From Chytridium lagenaria (taxonomy: Eukaryota > Chytridiomycota > Chytridiomycetes > Chytridiales > Chytridiaceae), in the NCBI GenBank assembly GCA_025449115.1, contig JAHLKC010000228.1:1-36317 (forward strand): 36,317 bases of DNA. Reading direction: 5' to 3'. The notes under the pieces are model-generated. The model made no database searches, was not told where the DNA came from, and saw only the letters and a list, made by a program, of their open reading frames with translations. A program made the position numbers and the translations under genes. Within the stretch, counting starts at the first letter, position 1; every line of letters begins with the position of its first letter. Below are positions 20,234 through 31,846 of the stretch, piece by piece.

Positions 20234-21482
20234 TTAATCAGATTTCATATTCCAATTACTAAAAAACAAGAACTCAGCCGACTCATCACGCCAAAGACGG
20301 AGCTGAGTGAGGGTAATTCCGCACCCTGAGGCCAAAATGGAAGCCAACGAGCTATAGCGAGCAGCCGTCGCGGAACGCCAAGCCCCGCGTTGCATAACCG
20401 CCGCCAAATCAACGCCAGAACCCGAAGCGGAAATAGCCCCAACACGCATACCCTGCAACGTGTCATTGGCAAAACAATGGCTAGCCACCAACGCGGCTTT
20501 AAAGGCGGCTTGAAAAAGACGCGCCGAACGAATACCATCCGACACCCCAGTATCATCAATCAATGGGAATAAAACGGGCCACGACACCACTGGAATGTTC
20601 AAGAGAGAAGCCTCGGAGGCATACGCAGCCAAAGCCGATAGCACAAGCCAGGGGATGCCATTACGAGAAAGCACCAAGCGATCAACCAAACCCCCAGTAA
20701 TGTCTTTCCGGAGAAGAGGGCAAGTGCACCGAGGAGAAAGTGGGAAGCCAATGAAACGCTAACGGATGCAGACGCACCAAATCACCCCCCCGGCGGGTAA
20801 CCGACGACATCAAGAGAACGAAAGCACGTTCTGCAAGCAATCAAACGAGAGAAAGGCGGGAAGATGCTCGAGTACCGGCGAGAGCTTGGCTTTACGACGC
20901 CAAAACGAAACAGCAACGCAACTTTATCCGAAAAAACAGGAAAAGCTTGAACCGGCGCGACCAAGACTCTTGGCCCGATGGCGGACAAAAGAGAGATACG
21001 AGGAAACTAAAGGGTCTTCCACCGGGTTAACAGAGGAGCACGAGGAAGCAAAGAAGAATCCCCAAATGCGGATTTAAGAAGACTAATCATCTTCTCAATT
21101 GGACCCAGCCGCAGCGCGAGAGGGACAAACTAAAAGAGCCGCTGTTAAGGAACCACGATGAGGACACGTGGAACGGTGAAGGGCAACCAGGCCCCGCACA
21201 ATTATCCACCCGACGATGGGAAGCAGAGGCCGAACCACGATGAGGACATGATACGGAATGATACTGAGTTCGCCCCATCTCATCCAAGGAAACAAGGAAG
21301 GCCACGATTGATTGCGGAGGGCACCCAGAAACACTAACGCGGACCGGTTGGGCGCGTAAGAAAACCTCCAAAGAAAGCAAGGCCTTCCTTTGCGAGACGA
21401 GTTTACTAGAAGAAGCACGCCACGCATGGAACTCGGTCAAGGTGGTAGCAATTGAGAGAAGCAAAAGAAGATGACAACACAC
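20234..21482 (-). CDS. Ngaro-like element tyrosine recombinase (frame-broken)
   Basis: The N-terminal core-binding part is at about 21440-21240 (TLTEFHAWRASSSKLVSQRK, AFLVSLDEMGRTQYH). The catalytic C-terminus lies in an open frame 20689-20234: WPVLFPLIDDTGVSDGIRSA, then LQGMRVGAISASGSGVDLAA and RGAWRSATAARYSSLAS. The LQGMRVGA segment aligns with the HxxR box, with the Arg present and the His position reading Gln; WRS...ARY supplies the later Trp/His position and the candidate nucleophile Tyr. The middle portion, about 21090-20690, needs frame changes. The product would insert the circular element copy. Confidence 0.75.
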
Positions 21483-21583
21483 CCCCCGAGAGAATCAACA
21501 CACGGACAACCACATTGAGAACAAAAACGAGCTGCCCGCGAAAGAGGAGATGCACACGACGGACATGCTAGAGACCGCATAGA

Positions 21584-23874
21584 CTAAGATATTTTAATTT
21601 CGAGACGAATCACACAGGACCAAACATGGAAAACCCAAAGGCGACAACCAAGTGAAAAGGGAATATACGAACGGGAGGAAGAATCATAACCAGACACCGA
21701 TAAAGTAGAAGCTTCCGACAAAACAAAAGCCCGAGTAGACGAAGACTGCAAAAGGGGCCACCAAGAATCAAAGAACTCCGGCACCACAATAGTAAATGTG
21801 ACGGGTAGCGATAGAAGATGGTCCACAACAGACCGGATCATAAAACGGGGGAAGACATACAAGGATTCACGCGAGTTGGGAAGAGGAAACCACGTAAGAA
21901 TGTTAACCCAGAAGTAGACGGACACCAATACGAGAAAGAAAACGAGAACAACGAGCGTTACGAGACGATGCCATAGCATCCAAAGAGAAAGGGCCACAAG
22001 CAGCAGCACACAAGAGAAAATAAAGAATCAACGAGAGAATAATCGAAACGCGAATCCTCTCGAGAAACCGAGTCGGCTTCTACATTACGAATACCCTCAA
22101 TGTGGTGAAAACTGAGACGAAAACCACCAGCCCGGGCAAGATCGAAAATGGTCTTGAGTTCAGCATTAATAGCTGGTGAACGAGACGAACCCTTTGAGCA
22201 AAGATGGTAAAGACCTTCATGTCCACCAATATCCAACCAGCTTGAGCGAAGGAGAGGCCACGACTGACATAGGGCCTCCGAAGCATAACATCGAGAAAAC
22301 ATCGGACAAATGTGGCGAGAGCGACTGCAACGCTAAACGACACGCACGGCTTCCCGCACGTTAATGGAAGCACCAGCCGACTCGAGGTAAACCGAGTCAA
22401 AAGGACCACCGGCAGTCAAATCCGCGAGAAGAAGAAAGGACGTCCGAAGTAAGCCGACTAGTCGGGAAGACGCAAACAAATGGCCACCCCAACGATGATT
22501 GCTGGCATCCGTACGAAGAACCAACACTTGATGAGCCGAAGATGACCACAAGTATGGGTGGTTAGATATAACCCAATCGCGCCAAACGGTGATCTCAGCT
22601 ACCACCATAGGGAGAGCCCCAAGAGAAAGAGATGGAGAAGCCTTAGCACGACGAGATAGGCGACGACGGACCTGCGAGATCGCCAAATACATATGACGCG
22701 TAAACGCCAAACCACCAGGAATAACCATCGAAAAATGGGCACATTTTCCTGCGAACCGCTCAAACGAAGTAAGGGAAATCCGGGAACCCGACAACAACGC
22801 ATCAGCCAACAAAACAAAACGGATTGTTTATCGGAGGGAATGGAAAAAGTGCGAGCCAGGAGATCCACCGAGAAACCCAAGAAACGAAACGAAGAGGCCG
22901 TGGCAAACATGGACTTAGACAGAGAGACGTAAAACCCCCCAAAATAGCCATTAAACACCACACTGACACAGCGTCATGACCTGAGCAAAGTGACGAAACA
23001 CTCGTGGATAAACGCGAAGCAATGGCAACGTCATCAATCCAATGGAGACAAGGAAAACGCCACGCCCGCACAAAACGTGTCAGAGCCACCCCACGTTTGC
23101 GCAACGTACGGTGAAGGCGACCATCCAAAGACAAGAACCGTGGAAAGAAACCACGCCGAACGGCCAGAAGGAAGAGGACCCCACGAACCAAAATACTTGT
23201 AGGATGAAGGATGAAGACGTATGTTTTGAAAACACGCCTTCAAATCAATGACCGCCGCCTCACGAGCCCTTGCCAATACGTCAAAGACATGAGGCCTTCC
23301 ATGGTAAACGATGGCGGCGACATCCATAAATTAAGAAAGGTGCAGTCATCACACTTCCGCGGCTTAATGGGTTCAACCACACAGCCACTAACGGTCCAAA
23401 CCGCCTCTGGAGGAACCACATCGTACGAGACAACCCGGCGGGCACCCGACGCGACATCATCGGCAAAAGACGTTGCAACGAAATCGCAAAATAAAGGATC
23501 CACCGGATAACCAGGATGGATATAACGAGGAGGAAGAGGAGAATCGTACGAAACCCCCTTAAAAATCCCCTTAAAACCCCGAGGATTGATGAACTCATCC
23601 ACAGTAACTCCATGCTCCACCCAGCGGAGAATACGCGACGCCTCCTCAGCCGGGGAGTAAGCGACCACCTCCTTCCAAAAGGACAGACGAGAATCATCAA
23701 CCCCCCCCGCCCGAAAAGAAGACGGATCGGGAAAACTAATGAAGACGGCGCAACGTGCACCGTACCCGACAGCAAGCGGGAAAGCAACGAGAACATACGG
23801 TGCGCCGACGGAGCTAAAGCTGGAACGCCATCCAGCGTACACCACAAACGGCAAGGAAAATCCGAAGACACAGA
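21584..23874 (-). CDS. Ngaro-like RT-RNase H-methyltransferase-like region (frame-broken)
   Basis: In coding order: an N-terminal RT region from 23874 (KPRKCDDCTFLNLW at about 23360); the first catalytic Asp in AAVIDLKACFQNIRLHPSSY at about 23260-23200; the catalytic pair in CLHWIDDVAIAS at about 23050-23015; RFLGFSVD at about 22890. RNase H follows with VLRTDASNHRWGGHLF at about 22520-22475 and, near its end, HHIEGIRNVEADSVSRE at about 22110-22060. A last block (TFTIVVPEFFDSWWPLL, about 21800) corresponds to the domain after RNase H in DIRS-like elements. The active-site box reads WIDD rather than the usual Y(V/A/I)DD. Frame changes occur every few hundred bases, but conserved residues are kept. 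Confidence 0.8.
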
Positions 23875-24149
23875 CTAAAAGGAGACGTAAGGAAACAAGA
23901 AACCAAACGAGAAAGTTTATTGAAAGGGAACAAAGAAAACCGAGAAAAAACTTTCAAATGAGAGAAACCAAAGCCAGACATAATTCGGCCAACAAATAGC
24001 GAGCAACAAGAATGAATAAGAAGAACCACCCAACGATGGTGGACAAACGCTCGTCAACATGGGCCGTTACTTCATACAAGGACACTGTAAACGCGTGCAC
24101 ACCGTCAACAAAAATCCAGTAGGCCGACGAGCAACCGGGTACACCGAAC

Positions 24150-25780
24150 GAGCAATCCTTAGCCGCATGAGTACCGATCACAGTGAAAGCACTGTAACTT
24201 ACGAGAGCGAGAGCTGAGAGACCGAGTCAGGCTTACGACGCCCACCAACCGTCTTGACGGAAGAGGATGCAACCTCCGCCCCGCCGAAGCCTTCAACTTT
24301 TTATCCTTCAAGAATTGACGCTGAATGCGTTCCCGACGCGAACGCACCCCTCGATCTCGCGAGATTCACCGACATCCCCAAAGAGACGACGAAAAATAAA
24401 CAACTCGGCCTCCATAGACCCCTCCGAGTCTTGAATACTAGCGATAGTGACGCCCAGTTGCGACGCTGTCGAGACGAAAAACACGTCGGCCTTAATACCG
24501 GCACGCTCCAACAATTGAAGCTCCCTGACAAAGAGAGGGCGAGACGCGAGGGATGGGAAAACCCGAACCGCCGACGACCAAGAAGACGAGGATGCCGCAC
24601 AAGCGGACCGAAGATCACGAAGCAAGACATGAAAACGCTCGTGGTTCTAAACAAGAAAGAGTTAGCTAACACCGAAACCAAAAGGTGATAAAGCTAATCC
24701 CAGAAGAAAACTCCAAAGAGCTGGTACTCCCAAAGAGGATGGAGCCAACGCTCCTAGTAATAAAGTTCCCAAAGAAACAAACACTCCCAATGGAGAACTC
24801 ACGGCCCCTGCAATCAGAAAGCCAACAAGAGAGTGCCAGACTATCCATTCGCCTCGAACGATGATGGATAGCCTGGCATAGATGCTCCCAAAAAGAAAAC
24901 AAAAAGAAAAAACATGGCTGCTGGGAAAACAAGACCCTACGGGTCCGCAAACCCAACACAGCCCAAACAATAAGAAAAGCAAAACCAAACGAAAAAGGAC
25001 AGAAAAATGAGTGAGAAAGACACTGCGAGCCTTTCAGGAAGGACACACTAATGAAAACTCCCAGGTTCTTAGGAAAACCGACTACTCAAAACACAAAAAA
25101 AACTAAAAACACTCACTCTGTCCAAAAGGTTAGGGACGAAATCCTGACCAAGATCAAGACGTTCACGGTCCCCCGACAAGAGCGACGACCGAGACGAGGA
25201 CGAGGAAGAACCAGAATCCGAATCCGATCCCGAGGACGACTCCGACGAAGACCTAGACCGCCGGTGGCGCTTAGAGCGCTTACGATGACGCGAAGACCGA
25301 TGCTTGCGAGCCTTCCGACGCAGAGCCTTGTTCTGCTTCTCAAGTTCCTTAACACGCTCTCCCAAAAGAGCCGTATCAGTGTCAGAAGGAGAGATATCAT
25401 CCATCACGGATTCATCAGCGTTGATCTCAACATCAGCGTCTCGTCCCGGCGAGGACAGCCGTCATCCACCTCAACCCCCCCGCTCTCTCCTCCACCTCCA
25501 CCCCCATCCTCCGCAATGCCGGCACAAAACTCCCGCTAAAATGGCATCAATGATGGCCATAGTAAAAGGAACGACGCCCAACACGGCAGCTGGGCGAGCA
25601 TCATAAAACGATAGAACCTCCAACACGAACCCTTCGATTAATCAAAGGACCCGGAATGGGGCGATCATCGCCCAGATCCTCGATGGCCTGAGCCAAAGCA
25701 GCGCCATCCATAGCGGAGACTAGAACCCCTTCCCAAGAGGTGGTGGTGGAAACAAGGGGAGGAGGAACAACAGCAGCCAT
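24150..25780 (-). CDS. Ngaro-like element gag-like protein (frame-broken)
   Basis: It starts at the ATG at 25780 (MAAVVPPPLVSTTTSWEGV). A helical stretch ERVKELEKQNKALRRKARK at about 25360-25300 looks like a coiled coil and is followed by a basic, then Ser/Arg/Asp-rich tract (RSRSSSESSSGSDSDSGSS). Another folded-looking segment is RELQLLERAGIKADVFFVS at about 24540-24480. Near 24205-24160 the residues CFHC and, after a frame change, GTHAAKDC form a CCHC zinc knuckle (CX2CX4HX4C if two bases are missing). This is the normal Gag layout: assembly through the coil, nucleic-acid binding through the basic tract and knuckle. Frame changes occur near 25600, 24700-25060 and 24185. Confidence 0.65.
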
Positions 25781-25810
25781 ACCTCAAAACGCGCTAGCAA
25801 GAAAAGAATA

Positions 25811-25986
25811 CTTGACGACTGTCCCGACAGGTCGTCAAGAAGAAAAAGATAATCCTGTTAGACTACCAGGATTCCAATTATCAATTTCCTAAGCCGTCGT
25901 ACAAAATTGCTGACAATTTCGACGGGACTTAGGCGAATTATAATTATGTGCACTGGTCGCTAACATTTCTTTCTTGGAGATTATGG
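25811..25986 (-). repeat. Split direct repeat A1 (outer)
   Basis: Outer copy of the A repeat at the coding-sense 5' end of the element, ending in GATTATGG at the right flank. See A2 for the comparison. Confidence 0.92.
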
Positions 25987-26593
25987 ACATATTTACTATA
26001 ATTAAATATTCTATGCTTTGGAAAATAAAACACTTTTACTAATTAATCTATTATTAAATTTATAAACACTTTTGACTGACTTAAGTTCGTGCTTTTGGTG
26101 ACGATATTATTCCAAGTCCTATATACACATGTAATAATAATAAATATTATTGTATATTTTAATTATGAAATGATTGAATAAAATAATAACAAACATGTAC
26201 TTCAAAGTACTTCGCCGATTCCATGGCATTACAATTCTCTTGATAATCAACTTTCGTCAATCCGGTTCTCTAGATGGGATCGCAGAAACTATCAACGTGC
26301 ATGATGCCGATGATGGGTTTGACGTAATTCTAATAAATTTCAGTACGTATGCCCTTTAGCCATGGAAAAAATAGAGAGCATTTATTGATCATTCCGTCCT
26401 CAACTGGTACCAACACACACTCTCACACAACCAACCAGCCCTATCCTAGGTTTAACCACATACAACGCATTCAACATGATATAAGGGATGTATTCGACTG
26501 ACTAGAGAACTGGATGTCGTAGGAAGAGGAGGACATGTTGGATGGTCGTTCAAGGGTGATCATTCACTAACATCTTCACTCTCTGTCATTATA
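25987..26593. other. AT-rich flank, no gene recognised
   Basis: Very AT-rich until about 26180. The ORF at 26174-26359 has no motif and no splice partners. Nothing links it to the paralog pair on the other side of the element. Confidence 0.4.
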
Positions 26594-27130
26594 ATGTACA
26601 AACAGCTACCATTGAACAAGCCATCACCCTTAAGAAAGCCATTGACGCCCTCATGGGAGCTCGTCACTGACCCAACTGCGATGCCAACTTTTACTGTCAG
26701 GCGAGCGGCATATCTCTTCAAGCTATGGAAAACTCCCACTTTGCTCTCGTCTCGTTGCTTTTGTGTTCCTGGCTTTCAGATGCGACCACCAGTCCTCGAT
26801 TGGTGTTTACCTGAACTCTCTCACTAGTTGCTCTCAAGTGCGCCAACAACGATGACATGGTCACCATCAGGAGCGATTCTGGACTCGATATCTAATCTTT
26901 GACTCAGAGATTGAGTGCATACTTTTCTTGTCTTGTACATACCTGTCGATGCGTGGAGCTGACATTTGTATTGTAAAGGACGATCGGACATTCGAGCACC
27001 GTTAGGTTAGAGTTTATTTTTACATCTTCTTCCGTTTGTTGCTGTTCCTAAAAGATATTTTATTCCATTTTAGCCGTTACTACCTCGCTTCCAAGATCGC
27101 CAATGCTGATAATAAGCCATCAGCGAGGAT
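26594..27130 (+). pseudogene. PCNA pseudogene fragment
   Basis: Read across shifting frames on the plus strand, the segment gives ATIEQAITLKKAIDAL, ELVTD, then ASGISLQAMENSHFALVSLL, FRCDHQSSIGVYLNSLTS, CANNDDMVTIRSDSGLDI, and near 27075-27130 YYLASKIANADNKPS. These are the beginning, middle-first-domain and extreme C-terminus of proliferating cell nuclear antigen, the DNA-polymerase sliding clamp (SGISLQAMDSSHVALVSL and RYYLAPKI are family hallmarks). The region between roughly residues 90 and 240 is missing or unrecognisable, so the ring-shaped clamp could not form. At least four frame changes and in-frame stops are present. The loss of the middle makes this a genuine pseudogene, unlike other breaks in the window. 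No introns are visible in the retained parts, so a retrocopy is possible. Confidence 0.75.
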
Positions 27131-28043
27131 GATTTTCTTTCTTTTAATTTTGTCAGGCCAACACAAGAGGTTCTGGGAAATTATGGATCAGGCACAATGT
27201 TGAAGAGGCCTGGGCAGATTCAATTCGATGTGTGTCATTAGTTCAACGGGACAGACGGTGAAGATGCTGAAAAAACTTGTAGAGGCTCCAATGAAGGTAG
27301 TGGAAGAGTATCAACAGTTCGGCTGAAGGCAGTGGAAGAGGATAGGTCCTCGCGACGAAAGACTTGTCATGTTTCAATGAAGGTTGTGGATAAGTTCAGG
27401 GCCTCGAAATGAACGGTTTGAATAAAGGTGACATGAACGATGATGATTGGTAACCGTTAAAAAATACGGACTTGTAGCTAGCTCTCTGTTCCCAACATTC
27501 ATAATTTTAGCCTCTATTCGAATCTCCCCAAGCTGGCCATCAGTCGCACGATCTCAGCCTTTCACCTTGAATCGACCCTGCAGACCCTCTTCAGTATCGT
27601 CCTTATAATCATTTTCAAATTTTAATACCCTCTCACACTTCATCATCCACACCACAATACGCGACACGCGATCTCAAATTCGAATATCTATATGGGAATG
27701 TTGGCACGGCTATATGATCTGCGCAGACATAAGAGGACGGCGCATTCTGAGATGAGGGTGGATATGTATGTGTTGTGCGGTTGCGTTAAAGAGACGGGAT
27801 TTGTGGACGGAAGAGAATACTGAGTGACGCTCGAAAATCCGGCAAGTTTACTAATAAATAAAACAATAAAGAGTCATAATATTGTTTTCGAGCCCTTGAA
27901 ATTAAAAATACTTTGTCCACGTCCCTTGATTAAAAGTTTTGATAATCGTGATGTAAAAAAATTGCGAGACTTATAGGTACTAATCTGATACCAACACATG
28001 CGTTTCTGTTGGGTAGAAAGCATATTTATTAACTTATAAATAA
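27131..28043. other. Intergenic, no gene recognised
   Basis: About 0.9 kb. Around 27260-27430 purine-rich, loosely repeated words occur (AATGAAGG(T/C)(A/T)GTGG, GCAGTGGAAGAGG). No ORF longer than 60 codons. It contains the region downstream of the LRR gene's stop codon. Confidence 0.4.
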
Positions 28044-29175
28044 TCAAGGAATAATATGTGAGTATTCAGGTGGAACATCATTCAAAAATGAGTCTCCCTC
28101 AACAGCAGCAGAATTTGGATCTCGTAGCTGTTCAACGCAAAAGAGAATAGTTGAACGCATGCTGTCCACCGTGATTCCGATATCAAAAAGGCGGCTTGGC
28201 GTAAGCAGAAGAAGCTGGTACCCATCCACATTATGAGCTACAGTTTTCGATTTCGTTTTAAAAAAAAAATTAAAAAAATTAAAAAATAAAAGACGTAAGA
28301 ATAATTATCAAAAAAAAAAAAGGGAAAAAAAAAGCATTAAAAAGGGTTGACAAGAGAACAGAACTGACCTTTGAATATTTCTATGAATCCAGAAGCTAAA
28401 CCGTTTTCTGATAACCACTGCCCGACTTCCTCACAGTCCAAGAAGCTACATTATCCCTCGATCTAGGCGCTCTTCCAGAACTAGTCCCATTCGTTCCGTT
28501 GTAAAGTAGACTCGCTATACGTACAGGCGCCACTATAGTACGCGATCCTCCATCTGACCGTGCAATTTCGAGATTTGGCGGTAACTTTTTTTGTAAAGCC
28601 ATCGCAGCTTGACCTCTAGAGGAGCTAGCAGAAACCACCGTCGGTAGGTGGCCAGTTTCCGTGTATCGCGCGACAGTCCCTTTCCGCCTGGGCGATGCTG
28701 ACTAAAGCAGTTAGATTTGTCTCAACTTGAGGTTTTCGAGTGTTGAATCTTGGAATCACGTTCACTGGAGCCGCGTCCACCCCGTAACACATATTGGGTT
28801 TAGCTTTGCGGTGGTGGTCCGACGGAATGGCTGTATTGAGCTGTTCTATGATGACGGAGGGTGTTTGCGGCGTATTATCTACATCAGGACCGCTGGGTTG
28901 AGTGAACTGTAGATGATCCGGCAGTGCCGCGTGATGGTCGTTCCTATCCGAAAGTGATTTGATGAGGTTGATGTTTCGACGACGGCGATAAATGGAAACT
29001 GCTACCGCAATACCAATTCCAACAACGACGATGGTAACAACCATCCCACCAATAATCCACCAGGTATTGGGGTGAAGAGGTTGTCGCTTCAGGAGAGCGT
29101 GTTGCTGTAGGAGCGGATGGTGATGCCATAATAATGATGGTTGATGGTGAATCTGAAAGCGACCATAATGATGAT

Positions 29176-29209
<34 letters not shown>

Positions 29210-30683
29210 GCAATGTTGGTAACAATGACAATGACGATGGTGGCAGCCCAAGTATTAATTGTTGAGGTAGCAAAGGATGTTAAGTTTGCGGCGGTGGTAG
29301 AGCTTGATGCCACAGATGATACATTAACACTTGACAAGAATCTCTGACATGATTCTTCGGATCGTTGGGTGATGCTGACAGAACGGCGGATAAGCTTTCA
29401 ACGCTCAAAATTAATACATATCAAGCAGAAACTCACTCTGTAAAAGCTCCAACTATGTCTCTTGGTCGAAAACAATTTAGAGAGATTCTATGTATATGAG
29501 GTTGTTTTAAAATATATAATTAGAAGATAATTTTTGGAAACTCGGCTGAAAACAGGTGAAATAAAAAAATGAACACACGAAACGGGCGGCTATCATAAAG
29601 TGATTGAATATAAAAACAGACCTTCTATTTATCATCTCGGCGACATATTGCGGAATGGTGCCAGTCAGGTAATTGTTGTCCACGTAGCTATATACATATT
29701 GATGAGAACCGTTAAAAAAGGAATGTTATTAAATGTTAAACAGTAAACAAAGAAGATCTGACGTTCGGCATTGTCAAACACAGGATATATTCAAAGAGGA
29801 ATATGAGGAAAAGCTTACATCGTCGTGAATCTCTCATTAATCAGAACTCCCAACCCCTGTGGAATGGATCCTGTTAAGCGATTATTGGACAGAGACCTAC
29901 ATGTACCATGGACACAAGTAGTAAAGTTTACGTTTAGCGTCCAGAAAGTCTTAAGAAGGATAAGGTGACTTACAAATCTATAAGATTATTAAGATCCTTC
30001 AGCTCCGAAGGTATAGTTCTTCCAACTGATTTTCGTTCAGCGACCTGCAGTTTAAGTATAAAAAAGATTTAGAAAAGACGCTATGTTCTCTGCGAAATCT
30101 AAGTTCGATTTTTAAAAAAAAGCATAATAAGGTGCATACAGATATTGAAGCTCAGGCAGACTCCCTAATTCTTTTGGTATCGGTCCTGTCAAAGTGTTAC
30201 TGTAAAGATAACTGGCCGAAATCCAAAGAACGTTAGCTTAGTGTCAGGTCTAGATTAATGAATTAGAACGAGGACTTACAGCCTTTGAAGACGTTTAAGA
30301 TCGATAACTCTGGTGGTATGGGCCCCGTCAACTGATTTTGGCTCAAATCCCTGCAACGGCATCAAAACCAAAATAAAAAGGTGTTAGATTTTCGCTTGTT
30401 ACAGATGAAGGATTAGTTTGGAAGGATACATACAATATTTCAAGGCCAGTGAGTCTGCTCAATTGAGGTGGAATAGGCGCTCGAACGCCTCGCTGGTTAA
30501 ATTGACTTGTATATGTCAGCAAACGTAGTCAGGTCTTAAACCATCTTACATCCAATTGATGCGGCCGGTAGAAGGATCGCAGCCTACTCCAGTACTCTGG
30601 ATATCTCCACAGCATGCGGTCTCACTGATGCCGAATGTTGGAAATGCGCTCGCCAGGAGCTTACAGTCGCTCGCCGTTGACAT
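28044..30683 (-). CDS. LRR single-pass receptor with cytoplasmic SAM domain
   Basis: Exons (minus): 30683-30550, 30505-30434, 30350-30280, 30211-30140, 30044-29974, 29896-29819, 29687-29622, about 29400-28369, 28237-28044. The extracellular start SDCKLLASAFPTFG...CCGDIQ resembles LRRNT caps; the signal peptide probably lies upstream in the hydrophobic stretch near 30750-30700 and could not be joined. Six LRR exons follow, each near 72 nt (LTGPIPKELGSLPELQYL, LTGSIPQGL and similar), then a Ser-rich stalk, a transmembrane helix (WWIIGGMVVTIVVVGIGIAV), a basic stop-transfer RRRR and a cytoplasmic tail ending in a SAM domain (EVGQWLSENGLASGFIEIFK joined by splicing to HNVDGYQLLLLT...LFDIGI). Frame changes occur near 30300, 30020, 29070, 28690 and 28430. 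Likely a cell-surface sensor; ligand and pathway unknown. Confidence 0.8.
29168..29210. repeat. ATGACG microsatellite in LRR stalk
   Basis: GATGAT and GACGAT hexamer-like repeats. On the coding (minus) strand in the stalk frame this encodes a serine run between the leucine-rich repeats and the membrane helix, so its length could vary without breaking the frame only in steps of three. Confidence 0.8.
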
Positions 30684-30839
30684 TCACGCAAAGGTCTTAC
30701 GTACGTGCAATGAGAAAGAAAAAGATTGACCAGCACAAGAAAATCAAGTTGGTGTTTTTGAGCACGGGCTATGCATGGACTTGTGGCCCAAAGTATCAAA
30801 ATTTAACCCTGGCTTTTCTTCTTTTTTTTTTCCAACGTA

Positions 30840-31220
30840 TTCTTAACGCCAAATAATTATATAACGTTGATAAAAGATTTTATTTTCCATTTTCTTTTCT
30901 TTTCTTTTGGGTTTAAGTTAAAGCCATTTAAATAATATGCTTTATTTCTATTATTGCTTACATTATGTAACATGATTTATTTTATTCTATTTTATTCCTA
31001 CACGCCCTATATATATTACCTATTATATAATTAAACAAATCGGGCTAAAATATACGATCGAAACACAAGCTGAAATTTTTTTGTAAAGAATTATTACTAT
31101 TTTAGGTAATTATTTGAAGCACAGTACTACCATGTACTACAGAAATGGTTGGCGTCGAAAACACAAAAGTCATAAACACAACAGAATTACGCTGACCCTT
31201 TGTATTTTATACCACCTATA
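30840..31220. other. AT-rich intergenic stretch
   Basis: Upstream of the LRR gene; very AT-rich with runs such as ATTTTATTCTATTTTATTCC. No gene recognised. Confidence 0.4.
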
Positions 31221-31689
31221 TTGTGGGTACTCATGGAACACTAGGTGTTTTACCCATACCTTTTACAAACATTGTTTGCTGTGAACTTCATGATGGTTCA
31301 CGGTCAATAAAGACCAATAATCACACCAAACCAAACAGGTTGAGAATAAGGCTTTATTCACTTGACACGTCCGCATATAGGCGCGGATAAACCAGAGGGC
31401 AAAAGACTTAGACTAAAATTAACATAAAAGAGTAAACAAACAACTCAGAGAAAAACTGTCTGACAGCGAATGAAGAGGAGAAGAAACTGAATCTCCTTGA
31501 CGTGTCAGAACGCGTCTATCAGTTACACCAGAGTATAGGGACCACAGCAAAGTGCCAACATCAAGGCTTTAGAAATATGAACTCCGTGCAAAATCACTGA
31601 TAGTCAATTATGAAATTTATTTATTTTTGAGAAATAAATCTGACAAGTTTAACACAGAGAGTCATGAAAAAGAGCTCACGGAGGTTTAG

Positions 31690-31756
31690 AGTACTGGTTT
31701 TGGGGCTTTGAACCAAGCCGTTAACTTGGCGAATTCAGCCGCACATGTCCCAGTAC
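31690..31756. other. Structured leader segment (hairpin)
   Basis: GTACTGG at 31690 is complementary to CCAGTAC near 31750, and inside this CCAAG pairs with CTTGG around 31711-31727. It lies about 100 bp before the TATA-like box. Function unknown. Confidence 0.25.
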
Positions 31757-31846
31757 ATGCTACACCAGATACAGTTTCCTGATACCAATTTTGGGTCTTC
31801 TTTGATGACAGGATGACCTCATAAACTATGAAGAAGGGAAATTGAC

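Larger units (their letters stand above)
19704..25986 (-). mobile_element. Ngaro/PAT-like YR retrotransposon with split direct repeats
   Basis: The coding sense is the minus strand. In plus-strand order the repeats are B2 (19704-19777), A2 (19937-20113), B1 (20109-20182), coding region, A1 (25811-25986), i.e. A1-ORFs-B1-A2-B2 in element sense, the split-direct-repeat layout of Ngaro and PAT elements. The A2/B1 junction equals the joint expected if the outer ends A1 and B2 were fused in a circle. The ends share TATGG: left flank CCGA/TATGG, right end GATTATGG. Domains in sense order are gag-like with coiled coil, Ser/Arg-rich tract and zinc knuckle; RT; RNase H; methyltransferase-like remnant; tyrosine recombinase. 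Many single-base frame changes. Confidence 0.85.

Noticed and set aside
24254..24688. Plus-strand Arg/Lys-rich ORFs across 20.7-25.5 kb that look like basic proteins
   Set aside because: They are antisense to the Ngaro-like coding regions; the minus strand carries the RT, RNase H and recombinase motifs.
27976..27996. TGGTATCAG-like word on the minus strand, also near 31786, resembling a tRNA-iMet primer binding site that might bracket an LTR element around the LRR gene
   Set aside because: The words are only 9-10 bases, no LTR or reverse transcriptase lies between them, and the sequence between is a well-supported LRR gene.
28255..28335. A-rich runs near 28260-28330 as a retroposon poly(A) tail
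   Set aside because: On the coding strand these are the T-rich tract of the last intron of the LRR gene, where pyrimidine runs are expected.
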